A DNA stretch of 64,000 nt from Pinus tabuliformis (GCA_031772625.1 CM062805.1:800821592-800885591), one strand, 5' to 3'. Counted from the first letter of the stretch, positions 1 to 11,956 are shown. Notes: generated by a model not told the origin, from the sequence alone. Numbers and translations: made by a program.

Positions 1-262
1 TGATTCGGGCAAACTCATATTGCAGGGAGTTGCCCCTCCCTTTATACTGTTGTGCATTTCCATTGTATAATGTTGTTTATGTGAATGTTATGGGCTTTCA
101 TTGTATAAAGGACAAAGATAATACTTGGTAATGAAAAATAAACTAAGTATGGAATGTTAGGTGTAGTCTACAATCGTAAGTATTGGTGAAAATATAACAG
201 TTGGTAGTGTCAAACCTCGCTATAGTGCGGTTGGAAGAGTACCACCAGTGTAGGGCGTGACA
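1..262 (+). mobile_element. 3' end of an LTR, satellite-embedded Gypsy family (window-truncated)
   Basis: This stretch matches the last ~260 bp of the two LTRs at 56,685-58,054 and 60,502-61,889, including the 'gggagttgcccctccc' block, a TATA-like region, the AATAAA-like region and the terminal 'gtgaca'. It ends at 262 and is followed directly by CGCCC and the 37-bp satellite, as at the other junctions of this family. The rest of the element lies outside the window, so solo LTR versus full element cannot be decided. It is a fossil. Confidence 0.8.
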
Positions 263-1900
263 CGCCCGAACAAGTTTACATGGATGCGCTCGCCTGACCC
301 GCCTGAACAAGTTTACACAAATGCTCTCGCCCGACCCACCCGAATGAGTTTACACAAACACCCTCACCCAACCCGCCTGAATGAGTTTACATGGATGCCC
401 TCACCCAACCCGCCCAAACGATTTTACACGGACACCCTCACCTGACCCGCCCGAACGAGTTTACACATATGCCCTCGCCTGACTTGCCTGAACGACCCGC
501 CCGAACGAGTTTACACGGACGCCCTCAAATGACCCACCTGAACGAGTATACACGGATGCCCTCAAATGACCCGCCCGAATGAGTTTACACGGACGCCCTC
601 AAATGACCCACCCGAACGAGTTTACATGGGCACCCACAAGACCGAAATGAAGGCACAAGGGAGAGCCAAGCAAACGAGCTGCACAAATGTACACAAAGCC
701 CACCATGGGCCATAACATAGCATTTTTGATATGGGCTCATGTGCTCAGGCACGCACTGAATGACCCGACCGAACGAGTTTACACGAATGCCCTCAAACGA
801 CTCGCCCGAATGAGTTTACATGAGCGCCCTCGAATGACCCACCCAAACGACCCACCTGAATGAGTTTACACGAATGCCCTCAAACAACCCGCCCGAACGA
901 GTTTACATAGACGCCATCAAATGACCTGCCCAAACGAGTTTACACAGACTCCCTCCAACAACCCGCCTGAACGAGTTTATACTGACGCCCTCGAACGACC
1001 TGCCCAAACGAGTTTACACTGACGCCCTCAAATGACCCGCCCAGACGGGTTTACACAGACGCACTCGAACGACCCACCTGAATGAGTTTACATGGGCACT
1101 CACACTACCAAAACGAAGGTACAAGGGAGAACCGGGCAAACGAGCTGCACGAACGTGCACAAAGCCCACCCCAGGTCACAATTTATCATTTTCTATATGG
1201 TCTCGTGTGCCCGGGTGCGCCTTCACACTGAACGACATGACCAAACAAGTTTATGTAGGTGCCCTCAAACGACCCTCCTGAATGATTTTACATGGCAAAT
1301 TACCCACTTGAATGAGTTTACATGGAAAACGACCTGCCTGAACGAGTTTACACGGGTGCCCTCAACTGACCCATCGAAATGAGTTTACACGGGCACCCTC
1401 AAACGACATGCCCGAACGAGTTTACATGGGTGCCCTCAAATGACCCGCCCAAACGCGTTTACACGGCCGCCCTCAAACAACCCGCCCAAATGAGTTTACA
1501 TGGAAAACGACCTTCCCAAACTAGTTTACACGGGTGCCCTTAAACGACCCGCCCGAATGAGTTTACATGGAAAATGACCTGCTGGAATGAGTTTACATGG
1601 AAAATGACCTGCCCAAACGATTTTACATGGAAAATGACCCTCCCGAATGAGTTTACACGGGTGCCCTCAAATAACCTGCCCGAACAATTTTACATGGCAA
1701 ACGACTCGCCCGAACAAGTTTACACAGGCACCCTCAAATGACCCACCCGAATGAGACTACATGGAAAATGACCCGCCTGAACAAGTTTACACAGAAAACG
1801 ACCTGCCCGAATGAGTTTACATGGGCAAATGACCCACCCGAACGAGTTTACATGGCAAACAACCCACGCGAACAAGTTTACATGGGCTCCGACACATGAC
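263..1900. repeat. 37-bp rDNA spacer satellite (left block)
   Basis: The block is a tandem array of a ~37-bp unit built from 'cgcccgaacgag' + 'tttacacggacgccctca' with frequent C/T and G/A variation. A longer module (about 608-760 and 1,090-1,215) carrying 'acaagggagag' and 'tagcatttttgatatgg' interrupts the short units, as in the right-hand satellite at 54.2-56.7 kb. The orientation is also the same as on the right, which fits a head-to-tail neighbouring rDNA spacer. Short open frames across it, rich in Thr, Pro and Asn, are repeat artefacts. Confidence 0.85.
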
Positions 1901-3245
1901 CAAAGCGAAGGCACAAGGGAGAGTCAGGCAAACGGGCAGCATGATCGTGCACAAAGCCCACCCCCAATCACAACTTAGCATTTTTTATACGGCCACGTGT
2001 GTCCTGGGCACCCTCACATGACATGACACAACCCGACTTGACCTGCCCCAACGCATTTGCATGGGCACCCACACATGACACGTCTTGACCCACTCGAACG
2101 AAATTTGGGGTTTCCATGGGCACATGACCTGAACAAAATTTGGAGTTTCTATGGGTGCATGACCCAAACAAAGGCACAAGGGAGCATCTGGAAGATGGGC
2201 CACATGAACGTGAAGAAGACACATAGGTGGTCACGACTTAGCGTTTTTGGCATGGCCACGTGTGCCCGAGCACCCACACATGGCACGACATGACCCTACC
2301 GGCCTTGGGTGAGCCGACCTGACCCACCCATATGCGTTTGCATGGGAACCCACACACAACACAACATGACCTGACTCAAACAAAATTTGGGGTTTCCTTG
2401 TATGCACAACCCGAATGAAATTTGGGGTTTCCATGGGTGCATGACCCAAATGAAGGCACAAGGGAGTGTCGGGCAAACGAGCCGTACGAATGTGTAGAAG
2501 GCACACGGGGGGTCATGACTTAGCATTTTTGGAACTGCCACGTGTGCCCGAGCACCCACACACAGCACGACCCAACCTGCCCGAATGAAATTTGGGGTTT
2601 CCATGGGTGCACGACTCAAACGAAGGCATGAGTGAGCGTCGGGAAAACGGGTCGCACAAACATGTAGAAGGCACACAAGCATTCACGTCTTAGCATTTTT
2701 TGCACGAAGACATGTTCTTGAGCACCCACACATGGAATGGCAAGACCCGACCTGACTCGCCCGAATGCGTTTACACGGGCACCCACACACGGCACGACCC
2801 AAGCTGCCCAAACAAAATTTGGGGTTTCCATGTGTGCACGGCCCAAACAAAATTTGGGGTCTCCATGGGTGCACAACCTCAACAAAGGCCCAAGGGGGTG
2901 TCGAGCAAACAGGCCACATGAACATGTAGAAGACACATAGGCAGTGATGACTTAGAATTTTTGGCACAGCCACGTGTGCCCTAGAACCCACACACGACAC
3001 GGCACGACCCGACCTACCCTAGGTGAGCTGACCTGACCCCATGGGTGCATGACCCAAACAAAGGAACAAGGGAGCATCGGGCAAACGGGTTGCACAAATG
3101 TGTAGAAGGCACATGGGTGGTCACGACTTAGCATTTTTAGCATGGCCACATGTGCCCGGGCACCCACACATGGCACGGAACAGGATGACTCAGCCCGCCC
3201 GAAGGAAATTTGGGGTTTGAATGGGTGCACTACCCGAACGAAGGC
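1900..3245. repeat. Higher-order spacer repeat with 'tttggggtttccatggg' module
   Basis: Units of very roughly 170-280 bp each contain 'aaatttggggtttccatggg', 'aaaggcacaagggag', a 'cgggcaaacggg' stretch and 'acttagcatttttgg'. The last motif recurs near 1,977, 2,237, 2,519, 2,691, 2,950 and 3,127. The unit is a relative of the 235-bp module on the right side but has gained the 'ggggtttcc' piece. That piece is in the opposite orientation to the same word in the 29.3-32.5 kb array. The array stops near 3,245 at non-repetitive DNA. Confidence 0.8.
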
Positions 3246-4118
3246 ACAAGGGTAGGAATGTCTTTACCTCTAATACATAAATATACCTGGTGTAACATTC
3301 CCTTAAGGTCTTCAACATTTTCTTTTGACTCTTTATAACACTTTAACATGTGCTAGGCCTATTTCAATGAGCAAGAAACTCAATGATAAATATAATATAT
3401 ATATATTTCTTTTCTTGAATAAATACAAATATCAAAAGTAAATTTATGAAGACCGAACCCAGTTACACTTTCTTCATCACCCCCTATTAACTATGGAGGT
3501 ATTCATAAATCACTACAAGGTGTTTGGCTGTTTTTCAATCTTGAATAATTCACATAAGAGAAACCAGATTGGTAACCCATCTGTTATAGCATCATATTAG
3601 CCAACATTGTTCATAGCAAGGCCTTGACTAATATCTTTATCTCTCATAATATCAGAGCACAATGTTGGCGAGGCAAATGGCTTATAAACACCTTAGTCAT
3701 TATCTCTAAAGGTACATACCCACCCAGGTGTTCCCTGAGTATGACCTTCTAGGACAATATTTGTCTTGGGTTCCCAACCCTCAAAGAATATCGCTCCTCT
3801 TTCCTGCTCTTGTCTTGGATGCCCTACACATCCTCAAAGAGCATCAGATGCCAGATGATTACCCAATCCTCCCATTCTTTCTTGCCAAGTGAAGACAAGA
3901 ATGTTGTGTCTATCTCTTCCCCTAGATTGAGGAAGACATGCCCAAGTTTCCTCTGAAAAGGAATTTGCCCAAGCTCCTTTGTAGTTGGGAATTTGTTATA
4001 ACTCCCTCTTAGCTAGGGACCTGTCCATTCATTAACAACGTCTTCTTTGTGGGTCCTTCAAATGCTTGATCTCCTTCTTTCCTTCGATGTCATGAAGTCT
4101 TTGTTTAAACTTCTTCTT
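3246..4118. other. Unassigned old retroelement-like remnant, left part
   Basis: This is AT-rich, non-satellite DNA between the spacer satellite and a Tat-type LTR element. The element's 5-bp duplication (ggtag at 4,119-4,123 and 11,952-11,956) shows that it was once continuous with 11,957-13,921. A 'tatcagagc' word near 3,650, followed by a short open stretch on the plus strand (about 3,711-3,891), would suit a decayed retroelement leader and gag start. I recognise no domain. It is a broken fossil if it is a retroelement. Confidence 0.35.
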
Positions 4119-4123
4119 GGTAG

Positions 4124-5163
4124 TGTTAACGGGAAAAGTGTCTATTCAGAACGACCCTCTCCCACTAAGGTGTGACAGTTACCTTAGAAACAAACAGAGA
4201 AAACTAATTTTTTATTCTTCTTTATGAACTATAAACAAATAGGAATAGGATGAAGCAACCTGTGTCTTGCGCTAGTCCTTTGATCCAATCTCTCTCCTCT
4301 TTGACAACTTCCAGCTACCTGCTCCCTTACTTTCCCAGCTTCACCAAATACCTGCAAGATCACAGAAGAGGGAAACTATACAAAGACATAGGTTTATATT
4401 CATAAATAACTTAGGATCAGATTTAAGCTAACCATACAAATGTAACAAGAATCAATGAAACACAAGCATGGAGAAGAAACTCAAATAGTTTTATTGATAT
4501 ACAAGAAGATCCAGGAGGAGTTACAATCGATGATTCCTGATCCAGCATCAGCCTCCCAGCAAAGAAGCCCCTCTTCACCTCCAACAAAGCATAAATCACC
4601 CAATACTCTGATATCTATCTCAAAACCAACAGCAATTCTTTGCAATGTACAAAATTCCAGCCCCCGGATCTCTGGGATGAGGGATCCATATATAGATGTA
4701 TGCAAGGAGGATGAGTCAACTTATGATTTGACTAGTGTCTTCTCTCTGTCAATTCTTGCTTCCACTTGGAGACTGAGAGCCTCTTACTCATCCTTGGTCG
4801 AATTCAGTGAGGCATGTGTCATTGGAGAAGATTCTGGAAGCTTCCATTGTCTTTCCACTTCGCGGAACGGCACTGCCATTTGTCATTTCCCGCTCAACGC
4901 ACCCTGAGAGTGCATTTAGGTGCGTTGCAACGCACCTAGCTAGTGTATTTGGGTGCTATGCAACGCAACTAGTCAGTGGAGCAGCTGAAATGATCTTGAT
5001 TTGACTGATTCTGAACATTTTCTGGTGGAGAACTTCTGGGAGAAGCTGTAATTTGTTGACCTTGTTCCTTTAGGGGTCGGAACAACACTTTTAGGGACTT
5101 AGGATCCCTTGGTTTATGGACATTTCATGCTTGGAGCTGCAAGGCACAAAAATGTCTATAACA
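4124..5163 (-). repeat. Left LTR (3' LTR in sense) of the 7.8-kb Tat element
   Basis: The LTR starts 'tgttaacggg' and ends 'tctataaca' on the plus strand; in sense it reads TGTTATAG...CA. It pairs with the copy at 10,912-11,951. In the sense direction it carries a TATA-like 'ctatatatgg' (about 4,690-4,699) and an AATAAA signal (about 4,489-4,494), which bracket a plausible R region. Confidence 0.9.
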
Positions 5164-5177
5164 GTTTCCCCCTAAAG
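5164..5177 (-). promoter_or_regulatory. Polypurine tract of the 7.8-kb Tat element
   Basis: Read on the minus strand this is CTTTAGGGGGAAAC, directly next to the 3' LTR. That is where Ty3/Gypsy elements keep the primer for plus-strand synthesis, and it fixes the minus-strand orientation together with the primer site at 10,889-10,908. Confidence 0.7.
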
Positions 5178-6321
5178 TATGAGGCCGTTTATCGGGTGAA
5201 ATGCTTTATTAGGACAATCCGAAGTTCTTTCAATGCTAGGAGGAGACCTGTAATAAGATACAATACAATACATTATCTTCATACTATTTTTCATGATCTA
5301 GCTGAGGCCGGCATTCCCATGCTCAGATTTATAAATTCATTCTCATGTACATAGGACAAACAATCGTCTGAGTGTAGACTGATGATTCTGATAGAGCCAT
5401 CATCCTTTTGGGTAGGATGATTATCTGTGCTGCAATGCTGTACATTTAATATCTTTATTTTTCTGAATATATATCGCAGCCCGGATGGATGAAACTAGAT
5501 CCAGGGTCTTCAATCTCGTCTGATCTTCACTCGAAGTACAAGTCGATCCATGTGAGAAATGTTCTGAAGTCGAACATGGAAAGACATCGTTTGATTACCA
5601 GTCAATGATGTAAACTGTTAACAAGCGCGAGAGGAATCACCGATAATTATAATGACCCTCAAGGTACTACAGTACAATTCACGTGGTGTGAATAAAGGAC
5701 TTGGCATCGAACACCACGCAAAATCTTTCGGTCGAAGGCCATTGATGTAAACCTGTCACCGGAAGTGAGAAACTTGCCATTAAGGCATGAAAGCTTCAAA
5801 GTACTGAATGGGGTGTTCCTAGATCAACTTCTTGGATAATGAGCTGATGTCGACAAGAAGCGATCCGTCAAAGGAGGGCCTTAATGAATCCCACATCAAT
5901 GACATGGAACGGAGTAAATGATTTTGATGGAGGTGAAAACAATTTGATGATATACGGTTCAGGATGGCGGTCATGAAAGAATGAAGTATAATGTATGGTA
6001 GTGGATGGGACACAGGTGACTTCTCTGGATGACTTCTCTTGAACATGTCGGCGACACTTATGTGATGGATTGGTAGCATTAACCCCAAATGTGGATGGTA
6101 TGGTGTGACCATGGTGATGTGGCTGGTGAATGGAACAACCCAACCCGACTCGGACACGGAGTGGAAGTGTCATGTTCAAGAGTGACTTGCTACCAATAAA
6201 GATTCTTTGAGTTTTCTTCCCAATTTTTCCCCAGTCATTGCTGACGAGTACCTCTTTATTTTTGTCAAGCTTGAGGAGGATAACATATGCTTGTTCTATA
6301 ATTTTCCCTTCGGGCAAACCC

Positions 6322-6715
6322 ATCGCTATGTTTTAACGAGCCTAGCGATAGTGAAACTCGTTCTCGTCTAAAGACAAGTTTGTCGCTATTAATCTTTTTA
6401 ACGAGTCTAACGACAAAGATAACTCGGTCCTTTTCATTTTTAGAGAGTCTGAAAAGGTACGTAAAGGTAACTCCAAAATTCCTTTTTTGTCATCTAATCC
6501 CTTAAGTCCAAAAAAGTATAAAACAATACAGAAGGGATGAATTTTCGATAGTTTTAACGAGCCGAACAAAACAAGCGCTCGATCTTTTTGTGCAATAATC
6601 CCTCAGGTCCAAAAAGATTAAAATATAGAGGAGGGATAGCACTTCCTGTCCCTTTAACGAGCTGGAAGGCCAAGAACTCGGCAATCTTTTCATATTTTAC
6701 GATTCAACTAAAAAG
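6322..6715 (-). repeat. Array of small hairpins with two recurring loop types (3' untranslated part)
   Basis: About seven hairpins lie in under 400 bp. Type A loops carry 'tttaacgagYct' or the variant 'tttagagagtct': stems 6,322-6,328/6,343-6,349 (atcgcta/tagcgat), 6,379-6,385/6,411-6,417 (tttgtcg/cgacaaa), 6,429-6,435/6,451-6,457 (ccttttc/gaaaagg) and 6,642-6,646/6,664-6,668 (cttcc/ggaag). Type B loops carry 'aatccctYaRgtc': stems 6,482-6,489/6,509-6,516 (cttttttg/caaaaaag) and 6,582-6,590/6,610-6,618 (atctttttg/caaaaagat). Stems differ, loops do not. The array lies between the protease region and the 3' LTR. Confidence 0.75.
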
Positions 6716-7608
6716 AGCTTAAAGGAGACTCATCTTTTGAGGAACGAGTGATAAAATGGGTAGCAGCTGATTCCAGGTAAGGTTTGGAATTTTCCGATCA
6801 TGGAAGTGTCACAAGGATGGCTAGTGAAATAACTCTTCGCAGTTGTTCCTCAAAATGGGTAAACAATCAAATGGAGGTGAATGATCGGCCAATGGAAAAG
6901 TGGAGGTGACGGTGCAAACACGACCAAGGCTTTAATGGCTGAAGTACTACACTCACGGTGGTTATTTACCAGGGAATAGTTCATTTTTTAATGAGCTTAA
7001 ACGCGGGTGGAAACATTTGCTCGGTGTGGGTTTATTTTTTAATGAGCTTGAACCTTGCGGTAACACTGCTCGATTAATCCAGTCATATGATAAGAATGTC
7101 TCTTATAAAAACGACAATTTTTAGATATTTGCCCCACATCCTTTCTTTATGCAAGTTAGGTGACGACTAATCCTACGAGTTTAAAGGGTTAGAGGTCCTA
7201 AAAATTTAAAAAAATAAATAGTCGCCCATCACTTGCACTCCAAAAGGTTTGCATGCCCCCAGGTATAAAACAGATTTTCAAGGTCACCCTCTATTCGAGC
7301 TGACAAAACATTCGTTTTATCAGGAAGGGTACTACCTCTTACAGGCTACCCAAAGATTGTTCTATTCACAGCGCAAACAAAACATTTCTTCGGCGATGTC
7401 TACCGAGATAAACAAAGGTGAGTGGCGGTGCTCGCCCACTTACATAACTTTGACAAGAGAATCTTGTTCTAGAATAACCCCTCTTCCAATCACGAACGGG
7501 GTACAGACTAGTCATATTCTCCCGCGGAAACCTACCCTATACCCGAAGTTTTCCTGCCGAAGCAGACCAGGATGCATGCCCCCTGGGTTTCAGTCATATC
7601 CCTCCGAA

Positions 7609-8817
7609 TTACTCGCGCTCATCGGGAGGACGGACTGGAGATCGAGACATTTCTTGCGTGAAAAGACCATTTAGGGATGGTATATGACTATTTTTTATGC
7701 GTGATCTGGGAAATGAAAGTTGGTCCACGAGCTTGACCACTCTTCCTTCGTGCGGAAAACACATTACTCTAAAGAGTGAGGAGACAATGGCTCCCATGCA
7801 ATAAATATAGTCTCGTCCAAGGAGTAGGTTATAATCCAAGGGTCCTTGAACAACCATTACGTTCATGCGAACTGTCTTCCTTCTCAATGTTATGGGCACA
7901 TCGCGAAGGATCCCTAAAGGTCGACTGGTTCCTTTATCAAAGCCTGTCAGATTTCTCATTTCAGGCAAAAGCGATGGCGAACCAAGCGCTGTCCAAGCAG
8001 TCGAGGAAAGGATACTCACAGAAGCCCCCTCATCTATGATGGTACCAGCCATAACCATTCTATATATTTGAACGATAATTCGGAATGGTACACTTGCTGG
8101 TAAACGGGGTCTACCTAGTTGATTCCAGTCGAAGGAAACAACTAGGTTGCTTGGAGGTGGGACCGAATAGACGGCCGGATACGGCTCTGACGAACTTCCT
8201 TCCTGCGGTAAAGGAATGGTTAAATTGCCCCAATTTTCGTCGGAGTCTGTGTTTATGAAGAGAATTTGGACTGTGTCATCCTTGTTCTCTTTAGTGACTG
8301 TATCATCTGAAGATGAAACCTCTGAAGGCAAGACCAGGTCAACTGCCACCTCGACCTTTTGATTTTCGTCTGGTATGGATCCAGATGGTTTATCTTCAAC
8401 GATAGGTGCTTCAGCCGACCACTTGAGCGGGCCAGCCGGATTCACAACTAGCGATGGACTCGGCAAGAGTTTTTTATATCCAGGAGGAAGTTGTAACGGC
8501 GAAACCGGACGATCATCCAAAACTCTTTTGGCTTCATCTAAGAAGGGACAACGGTGGACGACATGATTGCCTTCGCACAGTTTACAAGGAAAACTAGCTT
8601 TCCCTTTTTGTCTTGGAGCTTCACTTTCGCTAGTTGACGGTGTGCTTTCAACATGATCATCAGAGGTTGACGACACCGGATTGTGCAAACGAGGAGACCA
8701 GTTCCTTAGTATCCGAGGGATGCAAGGAGAATCTCTATGAAAGTGGTCTCCTTTGCAAATGACACATGGCGATTTAGGCTTGGTCGGTGCAGTGTGTGGA
8801 TTTTCGTTAGACGACAC
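7609..8817 (-). CDS. Fossil gag C-terminus and aspartic protease, Tat type (402 codons)
   Basis: This is the longest open frame of the element. Its N-terminal part has two zinc-knuckle-like motifs (CVICKGDH and CKLCEGNHVVHRC, residues ~18-25 and ~79-91), the nucleic-acid-binding end of Gag. The C-terminal third has the protease signature: an active-site motif 'IDEGASVSILS' near residue 265, the hydrophobic strand 'YNLLLGRD' near 335 and 'MCFPHEGRVVKLVDQLSF' after it, all typical of Tat/Ogre proteases. The protease would cut the Gag polyprotein inside the particle. The start is the first ATG of the open frame, not a proven start. It belongs to a broken element and is listed as a fossil. Confidence 0.8.
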   Translation of the reverse strand: MSSNENPHTAPTKPKSPCVICKGDHFHRDSPCIPRILRNWSPRLHNPVSSTSDDHVESTPSTSESEAPRQKGKASFPCKLCEGNHVVHRCPFLDEAKRVLDDRPVSPLQLPPGYKKLLPSPSLVVNPAGPLKWSAEAPIVEDKPSGSIPDENQKVEVAVDLVLPSEVSSSDDTVTKENKDDTVQILFINTDSDENWGNLTIPLPQEGSSSEPYPAVYSVPPPSNLVVSFDWNQLGRPRLPASVPFRIIVQIYRMVMAGTIIDEGASVSILSSTAWTALGSPSLLPEMRNLTGFDKGTSRPLGILRDVPITLRRKTVRMNVMVVQGPLDYNLLLGRDYIYCMGAIVSSLFRVMCFPHEGRVVKLVDQLSFPRSRIKNSHIPSLNGLFTQEMSRSPVRPPDERE

Positions 8818-8829
8818 TCGTTTTCCACC

Positions 8830-9178
8830 ATTCGCCTTGGGCTCCTTCTTCTTCTTCTCTTTCTTATTCTTTTCCTTCTTCTCCTTAGGAACTTGGCTTT
8901 TAGCTTTACCAGCTCCATCAAGCGAATAGGAAGGAAGAGAGGAAGAATGAGATGAAGTAGAAGGTTGGTGGGCAACTCTGGACTCGTATAATTGCTGATT
9001 CGATTATTCAGGAATAGTGGTGTTCTGAATGACATTGGTTGAGAAGAGCCATACCGGCAAGCCAATTGTCAGTCCTGGAAGCGACAATGTGGCCATATGG
9101 GGTGCAGCAATATCTCCCCAAGAGGAGAAGGGACTAGGATTTCCACCAAGGGGAATTCCTTGGTTGGTAGACTCCATT
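8830..9178 (-). pseudogene. Fossil gag upstream region of the 7.8-kb Tat element
   Basis: Gag-like sequence continues upstream of the open frame as far as an ATG at about 9,178 in sense ('atggagtctacc' on the minus strand). It includes a Lys/Arg/Glu-rich low-complexity stretch (tct/ttc runs at about 8,840-8,890 on the plus strand). The leader hairpins at 9,257-9,379 lie just before it. It is part of the broken element and no product is claimed. Confidence 0.5.
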
Positions 9179-9256
9179 TTCTCAACCTAAGATCAACGTA
9201 GGAAAGGCGTAATGAATATTCCGTTTAAAATAAATTTTTAGATGCTTTGACACAAC

Positions 9257-9379
9257 TTGTTTTTTCAGTTTTTAAGAGTCGAGAAAAAACAAAAGATGAC
9301 TCTAGTCTCCTTCGATTTTTAATGAGCCTGAAGTGACAAGTGCTCAGATGGACCTTTTCCGTTAAGGAGTCTGAAAAGG
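9257..9379 (-). repeat. Leader hairpins upstream of gag, 7.8-kb Tat element
   Basis: Three hairpins lie in the leader: 9,257-9,266/9,283-9,292 (10-bp stem ttgttttttc/gaaaaaacaa, loop 'agtttttaagagtcga'), a short 9,310-9,313/9,330-9,333 (cttc/gaag, loop with 'tttttaatgagcct') and 9,353-9,359/9,373-9,379 (ccttttc/gaaaagg, loop 'cgttaaggagtct'). The loops are of the same type as the 3' array. The larger element has the matching hairpin at 26,451-26,480 with a different stem. Confidence 0.7.
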
Positions 9380-10888
9380 AACGAAAGGGACTGCTCTGGA
9401 GATCTAGGTAGAGGGAGTACCAAACCAATCACAAAATTGCAGAATACTTTTTACGGTACGGCAGTCAATCTTCCCGAATGCTGTGTTTGGTGCATTGCGA
9501 TCAGTAGGGCGGCCGACACGGCTTCCTATGGATAAAAGATTTTAAGCCTATAGGGGTCTCCCAATATATACTCGACGGTACGTGGGAGCACAAGTCCGTA
9601 CTGGCACTTATCGTCTCAAAGTGGAGGAATCACCCAACCATCAGTGAGGACAAGAGTTACCAGGCTTTACGACGCTGGAATACGTCTCTAGCCTAGACCT
9701 CTAAATGTTGTGCGTTAAGTTCCATAGCGTTGTTAGATTCATTGAATTTATTTTAAGTTGATCTTTCTTATGAAGTTTGCCTTTTGGGTTCACCATGACA
9801 TGTAGATGTAATTCCTAAAATGCAATCTAAAGATGATAAGCAAACTTTTATCTCTTTTCAGCAATGAAAATCCTAGCTACAAGGGGAAAAGAAAGACACA
9901 ATCTTTTCGCAAAGAGCAAAGAGCACACTGTAAATGCACTTTCCTAAATCAAGCCAAACAGACTGCCAATATGAAAATGCACATGCATGTGTTTTGTTTT
10001 TCAATTTCTTAATATTGATGCCTAAAAAGAAAGTTGATGTACAAATCTGAATTTTCTTTCAAGTGACAAACACAAACAAGCTTCTTTTCAAAATCAAAAG
10101 GTAGAGATGATTACGACACTTTATGATTTTGAAATAAATACTTGTTTCATCACTAGAAAGTCACAAATTCAAACCAAAGGCAAAAGTAAAAGCATAATCG
10201 ACTGTCAACAGCAAATAAACTTTCTCCTATGATCAAAATCGACACTTGCGACAGATCTAAATCAAAGGACGACAGTATGACTATTCTACTTTTGCAACGG
10301 AAAACTGTAAACGACTCAAAAAACACACAAAAACATCTACAGTCTTTTTGTACAAAGGAGGAGGAATTATAGCAAAGAAAAGGGGTTTTTAAACAGACAC
10401 ATACACTGATCACAGGCTGCAAAAATCAGAGACAAAACTAGAAAGAATGAAGCACAAGAACCTCAGCTGCACAGGACTAGTCTGATCAACGCACCTGTAA
10501 CATAGAGAAACTGGATTGCAGCGCAGGTTGCCCTCTCGGGAACTGCGCTGAAATGCAGGAACTCTTCACAGTACCAGCGCTAGTGCAGAAACGAGAATTC
10601 TATCCGGGTTCTGGGTCACGGTTTACAGTTTAGTCTTTGGTTTTTGGTCGAGTAAAAGCAATCAATAATGCACAATCAGAGGGTAGATCTAAGGAAGGTC
10701 TAAGAGCTATCACAAAGGGAAATCAGATCATTTGTGAATCAGCTGTTCAAATCATAAACAGATCCAGTGAATGGATTGAAGCAGCAGATGTCTACTTTGC
10801 ATTTGTTAATGGAAAATGCAGTTCGATTTGTTACTTCTAAGTTTATGAAACAAACAACAAGAGAAACACAAACAAACTAACTAGACAC
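9380..10888 (-). other. 5' leader of the 7.8-kb Tat element, no coding signal
   Basis: This is the untranslated stretch between the 5' primer site and the gag leader hairpins. A block around 9,565-9,610 ('tatactcgacggtac', 'gtccgtact') is also found at 26,785-26,820 in the 15.3-kb element, so part of the leader is shared by both. I see nothing else recognisable. Confidence 0.6.
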
Positions 10889-10908
10889 GATCCCCAGCGG
10901 AGTCACCA
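10889..10908 (-). promoter_or_regulatory. Primer binding site, tRNA-Arg type
   Basis: The plus strand reads 'gatccccagcggagtcacca'. This is nearly the 3' end of plant tRNA-Arg(ACG), 'gatccccagtggagtcg' plus CCA, recalled from known tRNAs. On the minus strand it begins TGGTGACTCC three bases from the LTR. tRNA-Arg priming is known for Ogre/Tat elements. Confidence 0.8.
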
Positions 10909-10911
10909 TTT

Positions 10912-11951
10912 TGTTAACGGGAAAAGTGTCTATTCAGAACGACCCTATCCCACTAAGGTGTGACAGTTACCTTAGAAACAAACAGAGAAAACTACTTTTT
11001 TATTCTTCTTTATGAACTATAAACAAAGAGGAATAGGATGAACCAACTTGTGTCTTGCGCTAGTCCTTTGATCCAATCTCTCTCCTCTTTGACAGCTTCC
11101 AGCTACCTGCTCCCTTACTTTCCCAGCTTCACCAAGTACCTACAAGATCACGGAAGAAGGAAACTATATAAAGACATGGGTTTATATTCATAAATAACTT
11201 AGGATCAGATTTAAGCTAACCATACAAATGTAACAAGCATCAATGAAACACAAGCATGGAGAAGAAACTCAAATAGTTTTATTGATATACAAGAAGATCT
11301 AGGAGGAGTTACAACCGATGATTCCTGATCCAGCATCAACCTCCCGGCAAAGAAGCCTCTCTTCACCTCCAACAAAGCATAAATCACCCAATACTCTGAT
11401 ATCTATCTCAAAACCAATAGCAATTCTTTGCAATGTAAAAAATTCCAGCCCCCGGATCTCTGGGATGAGGGATCCATATATAGATGTATGCAAGGAGGAT
11501 GAGTTAGCTTATGATTTGACTAGTGTCTTCTCTCTGTCAGTTCTTGCTTCCACTTGGATACTGAGAGCCTCTTACTCATCCTTGGTCGAATTCAGTGAGG
11601 CAAGTGTCATTGGAGAAGATTCTAGGAGCTTCCATTGTCTTTCCACTTCACGGAATGGCACTGCCATTTGTCATTTCCCACTCAACGCACCCTGATAGTG
11701 CATTTAGGTGCGTTGCAATGCACTTAGCTAGTGTATTTGGGTGCTATGCAACATAGCTAGTCAGTGGAGCAGCTGAAATGATCCTGATTTGATTGATTCT
11801 GAGCATTTTCTGGTGGAGAACTTCTAGGAGAAGCTGTAATTTGTTGACCTTGTTCCTTTAGGGGTCGGAACAAAACTTTTAGGGACTTAGGATCCCTTGG
11901 CTTATGGACATTTCATGCTTGGAGCTGCAAGGCACAAAAATGTCTATAACA
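10912..11951 (-). repeat. Right LTR (5' LTR in sense) of the 7.8-kb Tat element
   Basis: This is the partner of 4,124-5,163, with the same ends and nearly the same length (1,040 bp). It is followed by the ggtag duplication at 11,952-11,956. The solo LTR at 34,811-35,859 belongs to the same family. Confidence 0.9.
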
Positions 11952-11956
11952 GGTAG

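Larger units (their letters stand above)
4124..11951 (-). mobile_element. Tat-type Ty3/Gypsy LTR retrotransposon with gag-protease, no visible pol
   Basis: The element is 7.8 kb, with ~1.04-kb LTRs at both ends and a perfect 5-bp target duplication ggtag (4,119-4,123; 11,952-11,956). A primer site matching the 3' end of plant tRNA-Arg lies next to the right LTR and a purine tract next to the left LTR, so the sense strand is minus. The interior holds gag zinc knuckles and an aspartic protease similar to Tat/Ogre elements. No reverse transcriptase, RNase H or integrase motif is seen in its 5.7-kb interior, so it would depend on a partner for movement. In the first ~195 bp the two LTRs differ at about six positions; with slow conifer rates this suggests an insertion of the order of tens of millions of years old. 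It is a broken, non-autonomous fossil. Confidence 0.9.

Noticed and set aside
257-3230. Many 60-130 codon frames in the left satellite
   Set aside because: They recur with the repeat unit, are rich in Thr/Pro/His or Cys/Val according to the strand, and show no domain.
1900-3245. 'tttggggttt' words as telomere-like repeats
   Set aside because: Plant telomere repeat is TTTAGGG in direct tandem; here the word is one part of a longer satellite unit.
5819-6323. 112- and 151-codon frames in the 3' part of the 7.8-kb element
   Set aside because: They have no pol or other domain words, lie over the shared non-coding 3' region and overlap each other in two frames.
10889-10908. Possible tRNA-Arg gene
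   Set aside because: Only the last ~20 bases of the tRNA match; this is the primer binding site of a retrotransposon.
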